Translations under genes and position numbers: made by a program
Notes under the pieces: model-generated
The model's input: the letters and a program-made list of their open reading frames with translations, nothing else
Database searches by the model: none
What the model was told of the DNA's origin: nothing
Part shown: positions 45,901 to 58,296 of the stretch, piece by piece
How the letters are laid out: every line of letters starts with the position of its first letter
Position numbering within the stretch: position 1 is the first letter of the stretch
Source: Carposina sasakii
Taxonomy: Eukaryota > Arthropoda > Insecta > Lepidoptera > Carposinidae
Direction of reading: 5' to 3'
Assembly: GCA_014607495.2 (NCBI GenBank)
Contig: CP053162.1
Coordinates: 4,410,469-4,474,468 of the forward strand
DNA length: 64,000 nt

Positions 45901-48900
45901 TTACTTTCACATCAGTATTTATCCTCAAACGTGCATACCCTATTATACAGCTTCTCGTTCCCAATTTCATCCTTATGATACCTTCCCACGGTAGCCCGGA
46001 ATTCAATAATACATTAACTAGCAGACGCTTAACCTAAATTAAGTGCTTATTTATTTTAGCCGTGTCGTAAATCTGCTTTTACGATTTGTAGTTCTTTTCA
46101 CGAGCACGAAAGGACGCATATTTCGGCCAATAATAAAGCTCGATAAAGCTTATATATCGTTATTTGATTGCGCGTAAAACTTAATTGTAACCATAATCGG
46201 TTTATCGCGTTGTAAAATCATTCGCATAAATTCATACAGCGCTTCTGTGATTCACCAGTAATTCGCGCGGTAACCGAGTGGAATTCTAAAATGAAGGGAT
46301 GGAATCATGAGGCTAAAAATAATGCGCACCCACGAGGGCCCTTCATCATACCCTCGCACCTGCTGCGGACGGGATTCTTTCCCTGCCTCCTTAACGTACC
46401 TACGTCACGGACCAACGTCAATGAAACACTCTTTGTATATGTTTCCAGCAGCTATTTCATCGATCACGCCACACGGTTTAAATTGGCCGGTTACCGGATC
46501 GAGAGTTTCAATTAGGTAATGTAAGGATTTTGATCCAACGACCCCGCCCGTGTCGAGCGAATTAATAAAAAACGGCCCCGGATCCCAAGCTTTGTTAATT
46601 AGAGGTTATTACAGTTACATATTTTAGTCTTAGCTCAAGTCGTGTGATAGGAATTCCGCCATTATATCCTGAGCCGCCCCCCTAGCTCGCCGGGATTCCT
46701 TGCTTAGCGAAGTCAAGGTCCCTATAAATCGGTCGCGCTACACGTTAATTGTTCCGTTTATAACCCGCTCCTTAGGGCAGCTGCTTCATAACAACCGCGG
46801 CATTTAATTCTCGTAAATAGACAAAGATATTTTTATATCTGGTGAGCTCTTCACAGAGTAAACATTGTAGCCGCGCAAGTTCAATGGAAATAAACAAGCG
46901 ATATGTACTGTCTGAAAGCTGGAAGCGATTGGGAGGAATGTTCGGTTTTATTGCGGGCGTGTTATGAAATATTCATAATGTAAGCTAGTGTAAACTGTAG
47001 TCAGATTAAAGGGTAGCCCAGTGTCGGTAGTAGCCACTCGCTGCGGATGATGGCTATTAAACTGCTGTATTAAATCATGCCGAGATGTAGGATGCTTTAA
47101 TGTTTCTACGATTGTTTTCAGTTTATGACTACCTACTAATTAACTAGGCACTTATTTACTGTTTCTATAGCCATTTCTTACTTATATACCGGGCACCGGT
47201 AGTTCTAAACACCATTTAGAAAATAACATAGCTCAAACTACTTCTCTTAAATTAATATCTGTTAATTGGTGAGCTAATATATGACTTAACTTTGCCATAT
47301 TGCGTTCAACTAAATTGATGATAAGGGCATGCTAAACTCTTCTCCTTTTGAAGAAGCTTTCTCATTATAATGGCTTCATGCATCTGAAATAAATTTGAAA
47401 TAGGTAGCAATCAGTATCATCATGAACTCAATTTAATTTGCCGATATGTAATACAAGCAAAGAATATCTCTCTTACAAAAGTGTATACAGTTAAAACGGA
47501 AGTAGTCCACACCACAATCCTGATATCATAATTCTGCTTATCAGGGTATCGGCTGAGGGAGTGGATATAGTCCTGGATTGCCTGTGCGGTGAAGAATGCA
47601 ACCGCGGCTACTCTCTGCTCAAGCCCATGGGACGGTACATCTTGTATGGTAAGTCAAGTATGTACGACATTTTGTTACCTATTGTCAATCGGTGCATGAG
47701 TGACTAACTTGTCTGGGTATGTTATCTCTTCACTTTCGGGTATTTTAAGACTTGGAACTAATAAAAATGTTAGACATCGCATTGAATAGCAAAGTGTGGC
47801 CAATTTGTGAATAATATTATGCACACAAAAAATAACGCCAAAGAAATATTCATTCGTCTTTTTCTGGCTGGCTTCTCTTTGTCGTTTGGTGGGTGGACTG
47901 TTTCATTTGGTCTAAAGTTTTCATGTCACACTTCTTAGAGTTTCTATCTATAGTGCACTACTCATAAACGACTATCATATGTGTCTATTTAATTCATTCC
48001 TTTTTGTTTTATGCCATAAAGTTACCTATGCTATGCTAAACCAGGTACAAATGAAATGAAATATTATTATTCCCTGTTTTTGTGTGGTGTGTCTAAATAT
48101 CTACTTTAATGAAATACAATGAAATGTACATCTTTCTCCGAAATAATGTACCTAAGAAGACATTATGTATGTAATTCTTGTCGGTTAGTTATGTGGCTGA
48201 CTTACCACAAGTGCATAATGGCTGATTTCCTTGCATACAATTTTATAAACAATACCTATGTGATATTGAAATTACTTACATTCTTCAAAAAGTTCATAAT
48301 GAAGTATCAATAAATTGAATGTAATTATTTTATAGTGTCTTGTATGTAGAAGAAAATTGTATAATAAAATGAGCCCTTATCCCTAGATTCAAGTATTAAA
48401 ATGAAGGAAATGCACGAAACTTACACATAGCTACAGATATGCATGCATGTCGTAAACGGTATTCCGACAACAAGTCGCAGGCTAACAATGGTGTTTATCG
48501 CAGGATCATCTAACATCGTGACCGGCGAGACCAAGAGCTTCTTCAGCGCCGCGCGTGCTGTGAGTACTTTAGTGATACCTAGAATTACTGTTGCAGCGTT
48601 TGATGTATATAGATCCTCAATTCAATAACTTTTTTCTATGATATAAGCAAGTATTGGGGTTATTGAATCAACTGATGTAAAGAAAAACGCGGACGAATCG
48701 GTACAATACACTTACAATTGACTTACTAAGAAAGAAGATTCATTGATTGACACAGAATTGTTCAAAAAATCTTTCAAGAGAGGATGGTAGAACTCATGAT
48801 GAAAATGTTCGTAGGTAAACCTAGAAAAGCAGAATATAACAGGAGTTATTGTTTTCTTTCCAGATCGGTTATTTAGGTTTTCTCTAAAACACGTTAATTG

Positions 48901-51900
48901 CGTTATCCATTTACATCTATGTCTGAGAACTACAATAGCACCGACATGTGTTAACCACTATATGCACTCACATGCTACTAATTTTATTCGTCTACTAGAT
49001 CGAAATACTAATTAACTTTACTCAGTTTCTTTATAAATGAAGCGTAAGTTACTAAGAGGGCAAAATCCTCGGAAAGACGCAACATAAACGATTAAATATT
49101 AATGACATTATTAATTGTAAATGTATTTAGATATTCATAGGTATTTTTCCATATCTAAGGCACACTAAATGTGAATAGAAATCCATTAAACGTTTATCAT
49201 ATAAGTTTCTCGAATCTAATATATTTTTCAATTACTACAGATATTCCACGCATGTGGTTACAAATACAATACCTAATTACATCGAGCGCTTTTAATTTTC
49301 TGATAACATGATAACCGCTATCAACAAAGATATATCGGTCATTTTTATCTCAATTTGTTAACGTGTACTTATAATTAGCATAACAAACTTAACAATGCAA
49401 AATTAATTTATTCTATGATAAATACTGCAAGCAACTTTGACTGACAACAACCACTACTTCACCGGTTGCTATAACTTTTTCTTACTAAATTAACACCAAC
49501 AAATCAACAACCAACAGAGTTATAATAACTAGTTTTATAATTATCAGATTATAATTATAGTTATCAGATCCGAGGGTCAGTGGAGGGTGTAGGGCCCGGT
49601 GGTGGGCGCACCCATAGTGAATATAATAACTAGACTAACGGTCAATTTCAATTCTAGAGATCGTAAAGAATTTCGGATATTTTTATTCCAAATTTGAATT
49701 TTTTTCATAAAAACCAATGAAACATTTAATTTTAATCACAAAAATGCAAAATAAATCTCTCAGAACCGGTTATTGAAATGAGCTCTTAGTAAGTATATAT
49801 TTGCGTGTAAAAAGAGAGTAAAAGGCACTACATCTCCCTCTTGTGGAGACGGCGCTGTAGTCTCTGTTGCACTCCTCTAACCGGCCTTGTATGCTCAACC
49901 GTTCCCTCTCTTCCAGTGGTGGCAAGTAGACAAGGTGTCTCCGATCAAGCTGTTCGACGAGAACAAGAGCCTGGCGGGGCTGAACCTGCGCCACCTGCTG
50001 TTCCAGCACGGCCGCGCGGACTACGTGCGGCGCGCTGTGCAACGGGTGTTCGCGCTGTGGGCCGCCGGCAAGGTCACGCCGCTGGTTGACTCCACGTGGG
50101 CACTTGAAGACGTACGTACCTGCTACTACAATCGATTTCACAGAATAACTTAGACTTATGTTCCTGCATCCCTTAGATGGGCCAGAGGATCTCCGCCATC
50201 CCGTTCGCCTACGAGCCTCGCACTTCAATTCACTTACAATTTGAAGCATGTAAAATCTTAAATTAAACTCCATATTCTAAATAATTCCGCGCTCGCTTCG
50301 CTGGCGTCTCTTATTGCAATGTGTAAAAGGCAATATTGATTCCTATAAAGACATAAACTTGTCAATACATACTCAGCTGATTCAAAGTCTCAAGTTCTGA
50401 CCTCATCTTAGTAGGGGAGAGTTCACTCCCATATATAGCTATATACATATCGGTTTCCGATTTACCCCGGGGAATGCACTTTAGCTTTTCAATTTCCATT
50501 GATGATTTCCTACCCATAAAGATTCGATTTAGGCAAATTGATAAACCTTGGTAAATGTTATCAGGTCGCTGAGGCTATGCAGAAGATGCACGATCGCAAG
50601 AACATCGGCAAGCTCGTGCTCGATCCGTCTTTGGAGCCGAAACCCAAACCGGCCACCCCGGCCAAGAAGGCTGGCAAGGAGAAGAAGCCGGCCAAAGAGG
50701 CTTCCGAGGAGAAGAAGGAGAAGGAGACGAAGGAGGAGGAGAAGAAGCCGGCCGAGAACGGGGATAAGAACGGTGAGGAACCCCTCACTAACGGTAACAG
50801 CGACGAAGGTCAGTCTCGAGTTTTTACGGCCCGGCATGCGTAGACAATATAGCGCAGACGCTTCGTACTCGTTTCGAGTTTTGCAATGGTGAAACCCGTA
50901 GTCTTACCGGTTTAAAAACCCGGTTGTTATCAACGAAAACTACCGATGCTAGCAACAGATATTTTAGTAGTTTTCGCTTATAGTAACCAGCATGGTTACT
51001 ATATTAGTAATGATATAAAATGTAGCTTGATATGAGATTGTAATCCATTGCTTTTTCGCTATGAAAAATTTAAAAAAAAATGAAATGGTTGACCAGCAAT
51101 GAATTATTATTGAATAGGCTATATCATTTACAATGGGTAACGTCACAAGCCGGTATAAAATTAGATGAATATGACTCTTATATAAAATGAAATAAGACCT
51201 ATTCGTGAAAAGTTTTGATGGGTTTCACTATATTGCCAAAATATTCTTTAAATATATAATTGCTTTTATTTTCATAGTATTTAGATAATAACTACGCACG
51301 CACTATCTGGCTAAACGCATAAGTTACAAGCGCAGAGACAGCTTTATAATATAATTTTATATTGATAGGAATGTGCTTTTATATTTACATAATCGCATTG
51401 CATATCATCATATTTATATTTTATTCATAAGTGAATTATAGGTTTTGATTTACGTGATTTATTTCTAGTTTATGTTAAAAGAAACATAATTGACTAGGAA
51501 TACAAGGTATTTGGAGTATGTACCTCAGTTATACGTATAGTATTCAGGAAGTTATAGAACGGTCATACCTAAAACTGCTTGGGTGTACCTATATGTTATA
51601 TTTAGGGTAGGTATCAAACCAATGAGATAATTCTATCTATGTCTATCTAAAATAAGGCATGACCTCTTAAAGCAGTGTTTCCATTGTGGAAGTTAGATGT
51701 CGCTCTACATTACATACAGGGTGATTTTTGGTCGTCAACGTTCCCGAAAACTACGGAATCTCCTCATCATCACGATCATTTTTCTCCATGGAAGCATACC
51801 TGGGAAGTGTCTGGTTTCCAAAATATTAGGGTCCAAAGTTGAGTAAATAGACTGCGTTTTTGTGCATAAATGCACATAGACGCGCGTAGCAGGATTATAT

Positions 51901-52992
51901 TATATTAGCTGTATAGCGGCGGCGTCTCGCTTTTAGAATAGAAACAATCAAGTTCGTGCTAACTTTTAAGGTTGGAACCTCAGGTTGGAACACTCGCAAG
52001 TCTAGTACAAAATCACACGGTTAATGTGTTCTTTGTTTATTTCCACAGAATGTCTCTAATTTTTTTTTCTATTGCCATAATGAGAGATTTGAAAATAAAA
52101 TGATTATGACGGACGACTAAATATGGTGTCTAAGGTACTGAAGATTTACAAACAATTATAACTTCATATAATAAGCTATAAATATCACGACTTCTACATT
52201 ATTCTGTAGGTAGTATACTCGTAGGTACAGGCGAACGGATCACGGTGAAAAGTTGGTAATAGAATATTTTTGATCGGATTATAAAATTAAAACATGTCAA
52301 TCGTGCGATAGATAGATGCAATGATAGTAACTACGTTCAGGGCAGTAGGTTGTAAATATCACAAAATATACAGCCAAATGCGGTACTTTTTTGTTTTAAA
52401 GATAAATCTATGAATGCTGAAAGGAATCTGAGTTGTTACTTTATACGTTTAGCCAGACAGGTCATAAAAATTCGAGGTACCTACCTATTAGACTAGATCT
52501 CTGTTAAGGCTTAAACTAGTTTAAAAATTAGGTTTATATAATATTAGTACATCTCTAGATATTATACATATAGTTGCATTTGAAGCCTGCTTTAATCTTT
52601 AATATTTAGTTTATTAAATAGTACCTACTGAATATGACGCAGAATTCACTCATAAACTCATAACATTATATTTGCCTATTTAAGCATTATTCACAAACGC
52701 CTTCACATGCATTGTTATATTTTAAGGTATTCCATGATTTGCAGGTAAATACTATCCTAATATAATTTTCATTGTTCAGACTGGATTTTCAAAAATGGTC
52801 CTTCGAGTCGGATAATTAATTTCATATTTTTCTTTATTAATTTATCTTAATGTTCAGTAATTACTATTTTCAACTTTAAATATGTATAGTATATTTATGA
52901 CCACTAGGGAAGTGTTTTTGTAATGAACCAATAATTTTCAATTTCCAGAGTCTAAGGAAAAGGAGAAGGAGAAAGAGAAGGAGTCTAGCTGA
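27926..52992 (+). CDS. VAT1: Synaptic vesicle membrane protein VAT-1 homolog (zinc-free MDR oxidoreductase), 9 exons, 462 aa
   Basis: Exons are 27926-28173, 41532-41661, 43295-43510, 45397-45548, 47545-47648, 48504-48559, 49917-50111, 50565-50808 and 52949-52992, all in phase with GT..AG sites. The protein belongs to the quinone-oxidoreductase-like branch of the medium-chain dehydrogenase/reductases; vertebrate VAT1 associates with synaptic vesicle and mitochondrial membranes. Seen in order: an acidic Pro/Glu/Thr-rich N-terminal extension (about aa 1-45); the catalytic fold from MRAVVLTGFGGL; the nucleotide-binding HSAGGGVGQAVAQLAK (about aa 192-207, GGGVGQ glycine motif); SAARAWWQVDKVSPIKLFDEN across exons 6/7; and a Lys/Glu-rich tail ending KEKEKEKEKESS. 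No structural zinc Cys cluster is present. Intron 1 is 13.4 kb. Exon 6 is only 56 nt. The 3' UTR probably runs to a poly(A) signal at 54869. VAT1 and VAT1L are hard to separate by eye. Confidence 0.93.
33017..33200. promoter_or_regulatory. GC-rich island with strong inverted repeat in VAT-1 intron 1
   Basis: The island holds GGCGGGGCGGGGGTG (about 33105-33119) facing CACCCCCGCCTCGCC (about 33143-33157), capable of a G/C-rich hairpin. CpG density is far above the flanks. It could be an alternative promoter, enhancer or insulator. The open frames across it are compositional. Confidence 0.35.
38535..38625. other. Short GC-rich island in VAT-1 intron 1
   Basis: CGCGCCGCCGCCGCCCCGTC and GACGACGCGCCGACAGGTCG lie in an otherwise AT-rich intron. 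No coding signal was seen. Confidence 0.3.
42263..43018. mobile_element. ACAGGGTGT-ended element with nested repeat (VAT-1 intron 2)
   Basis: The left end TACAGGGTGTTTGTGACAG and right end TTTTTACACCCAGTA form short inverted termini. The right 125 bp match 9885-10030 and the inverse of 51713-51842. The interior is interrupted by a family A repeat at 42612-42880. No intact transposase was found. Confidence 0.6.
42612..42880 (+). repeat. Dispersed lepidopteran repeat, family A, copy in VAT-1 intron 2
   Basis: This copy contains GAACCGATTTCTATGCAGTT and ATCCCGGATAATTTTCACAG, and is homologous to 2175-2482 in opposite orientation. It is nested inside the ACAGGGTGT-ended element at 42263-43018, so it inserted later. 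Confidence 0.65.
44470..44585. repeat. LINE-tail-like repeat in VAT-1 intron 3
   Basis: The sequence GGCGAGCTTAATGCCTTGCA and CATTCTCTACCAGCTAACC resembles a recurrent lepidopteran LINE 3' segment. There is only one copy here, so this rests on recognition alone. Confidence 0.35.
51713..51842. mobile_element. ACAGGGTGT-family element end (VAT-1 intron 8), inverted copy
   Basis: ACATACAGGGTGATTTTTGG through CATGGAAGCATACCTGGGAA and TTAGGGTCCAAAGTTGAG is the inverse of 42893-43018 and, in part, of 9925-10030. Confidence 0.6.
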
Positions 52993-54895
52993 ATTGTTTC
53001 CCTTGAGGAGTGAATCAGAAATCAAACCACCGCCAATTGATTATTTTAGAGTTGAAGCTGTTTACAGACGCGCCGCGTCGCCGCCTTGCGCCTACTTTAA
53101 GTTGCCTCGTATTTATGTTACTCCCGTAAGTCTGAGCGGCAAGGACCGACACAAGGAACTTATCCTAACTTAGAATTTAGTTTTAATGTTTTATTCACCC
53201 GACAATCATCACAATATTGTAATGTTATTACGTTTTATTTATCGCCAAATCGAGCGACAGCGAAATTATTACAATGAATTTTATTTTTATTATTAAATTA
53301 AATATGTACGGTTTCCTTTATTAATATTATGGGCCTAATTTAGGAATTGTTTCTGAAATTCAAGTCTTTTATAGTTTAATGTTAAGGCTTTATTTTTAAG
53401 ACGAGATATTTTACTCTGCAGTTATTTTGGATGGCTATTATACATTGTCTAAGGTGCAGAGATGCTTAATCTTTATGTATGTTAAGCTTTAATATTTTAT
53501 TAGTAAATATTGAATATTTGGGCCACGCGCCCCGCCCCGGCCGCATCACAACAACTATCGAAAACCTTACGTGTGATATTTTGTACTAGGTATGCTAGAT
53601 GTTCTGCGGTATTTTAATGCTGCTTAACCACAACATTTTATTTTTTAATTTGATAATAAAAATGCAATTCTTTTATATTTTTTATACTTAGAAACTTTTG
53701 TAAATTATTTTCTAGTTAAGAGAGAGTTGATGGGATTTATTTGAATGCACCAGTCGTTGTGTGACGTCCGAAGGAACCAGGACCTTATAAAGGACGAGCT
53801 TAAAATTCAAATTGTCAAATATTTTTGTGGCTATCTATAAGTTCTCGACATATTGTAAACAAAAGTTAAGTCATATTTTTATAAATATAACGACATGGTC
53901 TCTAATATAATGCTTTTTACGTACGTTTACACTCAAATGTCACATATCTAACCATACATACACTTTCACACGATGAAACCTAGGGTTAATATTTTGATAT
54001 CAATATTCACTGCATTTCTTTACCTAGCATATATTCTACGTGTAACTTTCATAAGGTTGTAAGTAATGTGTACCGCCATATAATGTGTCTAGTATATGTT
54101 TTATCTGTAACACACATATCATGTGGATGTAGCTCTGAGGCAGGCGGGCCGGCCTGCAAGTGGACTGCAGCGCTCAGTATGTGACTGCTCAATGTCGACT
54201 GCACTGTCGCAAGGTATGCTCGGAACCTACGCCGACTGACGGACTGCTAGATTTTTTATAAATTTTTACCCTTTTCGAATGATTTTGCACGAGCATAGTT
54301 TGCGTTAGTCATGTTCAGTGCCGACCTAGTACATCCTGAAGGCTCGCGGCCTATTCCCGCCGGATCTCCACTTAGATAGCTTTTGTACCTTATACCACAA
54401 GGCAGGACTGTTATACAAGATGCTGCTTCATTGTACGGTGGCTTGGTGCTAGTTTCGTATTGTACGCGAATTCATCTCGCTTCAGTGTCTCGGACCAATA
54501 TCTAAAAGCTATTTTAGTCTTCTTATCAGTAATCGTCGTCGCTTTGTGTGTCAAATAATGTGCGAATTTCTTGTAATGTAAACATTATATTAAATCTTGT
54601 ATATCAACCTGTATAATGGTTTAGGAAATATCATTGAATCTATAAGGTTAACCTGGTGGAATTCAATAGTATTTAGGAGGCTGGAGTGATCGCATCGTTT
54701 GAGAATGTGTCCAAATTGTAGTAGGATGAGTATCGTGAAGTCGGAGAGACGAAAGGGAGTAGAACCTTGCGGTCACGCCAGTGCACATAATAGGCTGGGT
54801 CGTTGTTATATTACACATTTATTTTTATAAGGGCGGGCCAGTGTGATATCTATACTATGAAATGGATAAATAAATATGTATGATCTGTAAAAATG
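52993..54895 (+). other. VAT-1 3' UTR (inferred)
   Basis: About 1.9 kb follows the stop codon, with candidate AATAAA signals near 53655 and at 54869-54874. The latter is followed by a GT-rich stretch (TTATTTGTGTGTTTT), a good cleavage context. No other gene was seen. Confidence 0.45.
54869..54874 (+). terminator. Candidate poly(A) signal, VAT-1
   Basis: AATAAA is followed within 30 bp by a GT/T-rich downstream element. It lies about 480 bp from the opposing DYNLT2B signal. Confidence 0.5.
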
Positions 54896-55358
54896 CTTAT
54901 TTGTGTGTTTTATTTATTATCATTTTTACACCTGACCTACCACTTATACCTTGTTGCAAGGACTGGCTTGTCACTAGCTTAACTAACTTTTTGTGAGTGA
55001 CTAACGGTATAAGGAACCGGCTCGAAGGACCAAAACAATATAGTCTACTCGAGGCAGCAACTTGTCTATCTTCAATTCATTTCAATTTTTGTTAATGGCC
55101 ACAATTGTGTCGGGCACAATGATTCCGCCAATGTCACATAGAGAGGAGAAAGTTGTCTATCTTGTCTATTCGTATATCTTTGGGTAATGACGATAGGATC
55201 TTTGGTAACAAAAATAAATCATATAAAATAAAACATCTGTAGTAGGTAGCTATGAGAAAGTATTGATTTTAGGGTAGTTTTAATATCATGTGAATTTGCC
55301 AAAGCAATTATTAATTATCACCTATGCGCGTGATATTAAAAACACCCTTGGGTATGTA

Positions 55359-55364
55359 TTTATT
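55359..55364 (-). terminator. Candidate poly(A) signal, DYNLT2B
   Basis: TTTATT on the plus strand reads AATAAA on the minus strand, only 13 bases past the DYNLT2B stop codon, implying a very short 3' UTR. Confidence 0.5.
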
Positions 55365-55377
55365 TTGTGGCCAGTTA

Positions 55378-56286
55378 TCAGTCTAAATAAATTCCATATA
55401 CCGTTACATTTGCAAATATATGGCAGTTCTCGAAGTTGTGCGTAACGAAACTGTCGCGATCTTTGTCCCACAGGAATGAGTGGAACATCTGTACACTTTG
55501 CTGTCTCTTCTGACCGATTGTCACTACTACTATTATTCTGTACCTGGAAAAATATTATATCGGTGTTTACTTTCTAGCTGGCTACAATTCGATACAGACT
55601 AAGTGCCCCCTCCCTCTAAATTCGTCTTGGAAAAGTTGATCTTCTAAAGTTTTCATGTATATAGGTACGGGACAGTTTAACCATCTAAAAATTCAATTAC
55701 GATATTACCTAACCCTCTAATGCGTGGTGCCGGCAGAGTAGAATTCGTACCACCCCATGTCTGCCCGTGGGTATCGTGCGAGGCGATTAAGGGTTTCCGG
55801 GAGGTGGGCAGCAGCGCCTCCCGTGTTGACAACATAGTCCAAAATACAAACTGCGGTCACCAACCCGCCTGCCCAGCGTGGTGACTATGGGCAATTACCC
55901 CCTATGGTAGTCTTGTGGCGTGCCCTGGGGGAGGTCTACGTCCAGCAGTGGACTGCAATAGGCTGATGATGATGATAAATGCCCTCCACTTAAAAGTACC
56001 ATAACTGCAGAGTTAAAGTTAACACGTTAATATTAGTAAAGTTGTCACTGATAAAAGTTGCATTTAACCTGTCGTAGTTTTGTTCTTTGACTGCAGTGCG
56101 AATAGTCTCTGCCAAGTTGACGCACATCTCCGGCACGGCATTCTCCCCATACTCCGCATCTTCTAGCTCTGCATCGACGATCTTTTTCAATATTTTCAGC
56201 ACGTCCTCGTTACTGAATGGCTTTCTCGGATTCAGTTGATAGGTTGGTAGATAGATTCTGACCTGTTTGGGTTTAGGTTCCATCAC
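55378..56286 (-). CDS. DYNLT2B: Tctex1 domain dynein light chain (DYNLT2B / TCTEX1D2-like), 2 exons, 127 aa
   Basis: Exons are 56286-56069 and 55543-55378; the split Arg codon joins NYDR to YRIIVVVTIGQKRQQSV. The Tctex1 fold occupies nearly the whole protein: TYQLNPRKPFSNEDVLKILKK (helical part), LAETIRTAVKEQNYDR, and the C-terminal strands RIIVVVTIGQKRQ, MFHSFLWDKDRDSFVTHNFE and FANVTVYGIYLD. This matches the DYNLT2B family, a light chain of the dynein-2 motor needed for retrograde intraflagellar transport in cilia. Length is usual for the family. Translation may start at either of two adjacent ATGs (56286 or 56283). The gene converges on VAT-1, and a hAT-like MITE lies 134 bp upstream of its start. 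Confidence 0.92.
55720..55980 (+). mobile_element. 5'-truncated LINE tail
   Basis: AACCCGCCTGCCCAGCGTGG, then GTCTACGTCCAGCAGTGGAC and AATAGGCTGATGATGATGAT, is the common lepidopteran non-LTR 3' end with a (GAT)n tail. It lies within the DYNLT2B intron, in opposite orientation to the gene, and is homologous in part to the copies at 4047 and 15868. Confidence 0.7.
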
Positions 56287-56419
56287 TACCTACGTTATTT
56301 GATCGATACCTGCGAGTTGCGATATTTGTATCCGACCTTTAGGTATGTAAGGTATGGAAACCATAGCATTCTGCGGCCATGCCAGGGTAAACGTTAAAAA
56401 AAGGATTGCTTGCTATACA

Positions 56420-56752
56420 CTAAGGGCCGGCGCTTACCTACTGCCGGCTTGGATGGCATGACAGGCAGGTTGAGCTGCGGCATCCCGCAGCGTTCCGCGG
56501 CATCCTGACGCATGCCCTGGCATTCTGCTGAAAGCCCGGCCACTCTGACATCAATCAGTAAAAACAAAAGGCAACCCGTGGAATGAAACGGCATGACACG
56601 TCATGCCGCAGCAACACGCGGCGCGGCGCGTCGCGAAATAAAGTAACATGAATTCTAAACTCATTGAAATAAGAATTAAAATAACTTAATCAGTAATAAA
56701 ATCCTTTGCCATGACATCCCGTACCGTGCCGGCAGTAAGCGCTGGCCCTAAG
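56420..56752. mobile_element. hAT-like MITE, 333 bp
   Basis: The left end CTAAGGGCCGGCGCTTAC and right end GTAAGCGCTGGCCCTAAG are near-perfect complements. Next to them TACTGCCGGC faces GCCGGCAGTA. Flanking 8-bp sequences GCTATACA (56412-56419) and GCTATACG (56753-56760) match 7 of 8, the target duplication size of hAT elements. It is non-coding and immediately upstream of DYNLT2B. Confidence 0.85.
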
Positions 56753-56760
56753 GCTATACG

Positions 56761-57780
56761 GGAGCGCCTCTAGCCGATGGACCAGGAGGCACTCAAGTAC
56801 CTAGGTATATCTAGATATACATACAATACATAAATATAATCATGCCCACAGAACAGGTAAATCACGCCTTTATCCCTTACGGAGTAGACAGAGCACCAAG
56901 GGCCGATAGAACCACATGACGCCAGTTCTGACCAATTTTGAGGGTATAGATGAGACGTACAAGTTCGGTTAGTAGTGACAGGTGGTCAGCCCATCGCCTA
57001 CAAAACACCAAGACCCTCTTATCCATTTATCCCTCTACTGACTTGTACAGTATGCCCGGGAAGAGAAGCAGCTGTAGTATTATACGTTTTTTTTTTCACT
57101 CCCAGAGCAGCATAGAACATGCTAAAAAGAGAAAAGCGTGAGTACGGATTATTGGTGAATTCCATGCGAGTTCATTCGGGTTTTGGCATGTTGGAATTAA
57201 AGATTTAAGCAAGTCAAATACTAGAATTTAGATTTTGGTTACTTACCTACCTACTTTACATTTCGCAACTTTTTTTTAGCTTAGGTTTGGGAGCTACTAT
57301 ACCTACTTAGTATTTTATTGTGTGCTATACCTACTGTTTCTTCTTGTTCGGACTTTTAAAACCTAGTATCAAATTAAGAGGTCAAGATGCTTGGAGGTAA
57401 GTAAGGCAAAGTTGAACTATCTAATATACTCAGGTCTTAGATGACTAGGTAGGTACGTAGTCAATCGTATGTTTACGACTTCAGATCATCCAGTAGTTTG
57501 TGGTTGCCTATTGAGTTTTTACTTGTACCTGCTTGTACCTATCAGCTGCCAAGTAGGCTAATGTACTTAAGCTAAGGTCTACTTCACACCTGCTTGTTTT
57601 TGCCCACATTAGCAAATTCATTAAACTGTTGTATTGATATTCCTGTTGAAGGCTTTCTTGTTTCCGTCATTTTACTCCAAGTATCTAGTATCCTTTTTCC
57701 TTCTAAGCCCACTTGAATCTAAGTAGGGTAACACGTAAATATGTTTCCATTTATTTATCATTATAATGATTATTATCCAT
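56761..57780. other. Spacer, nothing recognised
   Basis: AT-rich sequence with short open frames only. Several TACCTAC-type words recur but no repeat family or gene was identified. Confidence 0.4.
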
Positions 57781-57877
57781 CGCTCTAAAAACCTGGGCTG
57801 TATGGATTTAGTTTTTTGCTTTTGATTTGTCATAATTAAAAAAAAAAACAAAAAAATGACATTGACATTTTGCGGAT

Positions 57878-58165
57878 TCGGCGGGAAAAGCTGGAAGGGA
57901 GCTGAGATTCGGCGGGAAAAGCTGGAAGGGCACGGGTGTAATTTTCATGTGTAATTAATTTGTAGATGGCTTGCCTGTGTCCGTAAAGTGATGTTTTCTG
58001 GTAGATAAGTTATATTTTGGTTGCTTCTGATGTGAATCTAGTGCGTATGCATGGTTTTATATGCAGGTAAGCCGAGTAAAACTTTAGTTTGAATACCATC
58101 TCTTCGTGGGCTCATGTAAGTTGTTTCTGCAATTATTTTTCATTTTCACTAATTTGACGAATTTA
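57878..58165 (+). mobile_element. Retroposon family F, copy B
   Basis: This stretch is homologous to the reverse complement of 13990-14387. It begins with the same GGATTCGGCGGGAAAAGC end, here tandemly doubled (57884-57940), and runs through the TGTGTCCGTAAAGTGATGTT and CATGTAAGTTGTTTCTGCA segments before homology stops. The distal tail is missing or replaced. Confidence 0.7.
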
Positions 58166-58296
58166 AATAGCATTTTTCTATTATATTTTATTATTCTCAC
58201 ACAAAAATTTTGTGTTAGGCCAGAGGCCCCGTATCATTGTGAGGTAGGTACAACTGATGCGGCGCATAGAGCATACATAGAGCAGGATGCGCGAAG

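Noticed and set aside
50529..50892. Arg-rich and Leu-rich ORFs overlapping VAT-1 exon 8
   Set aside because: They are antisense and shifted readings of the Lys/Glu codon repeats; only the VAT-1 frame joins in phase with its neighbours.
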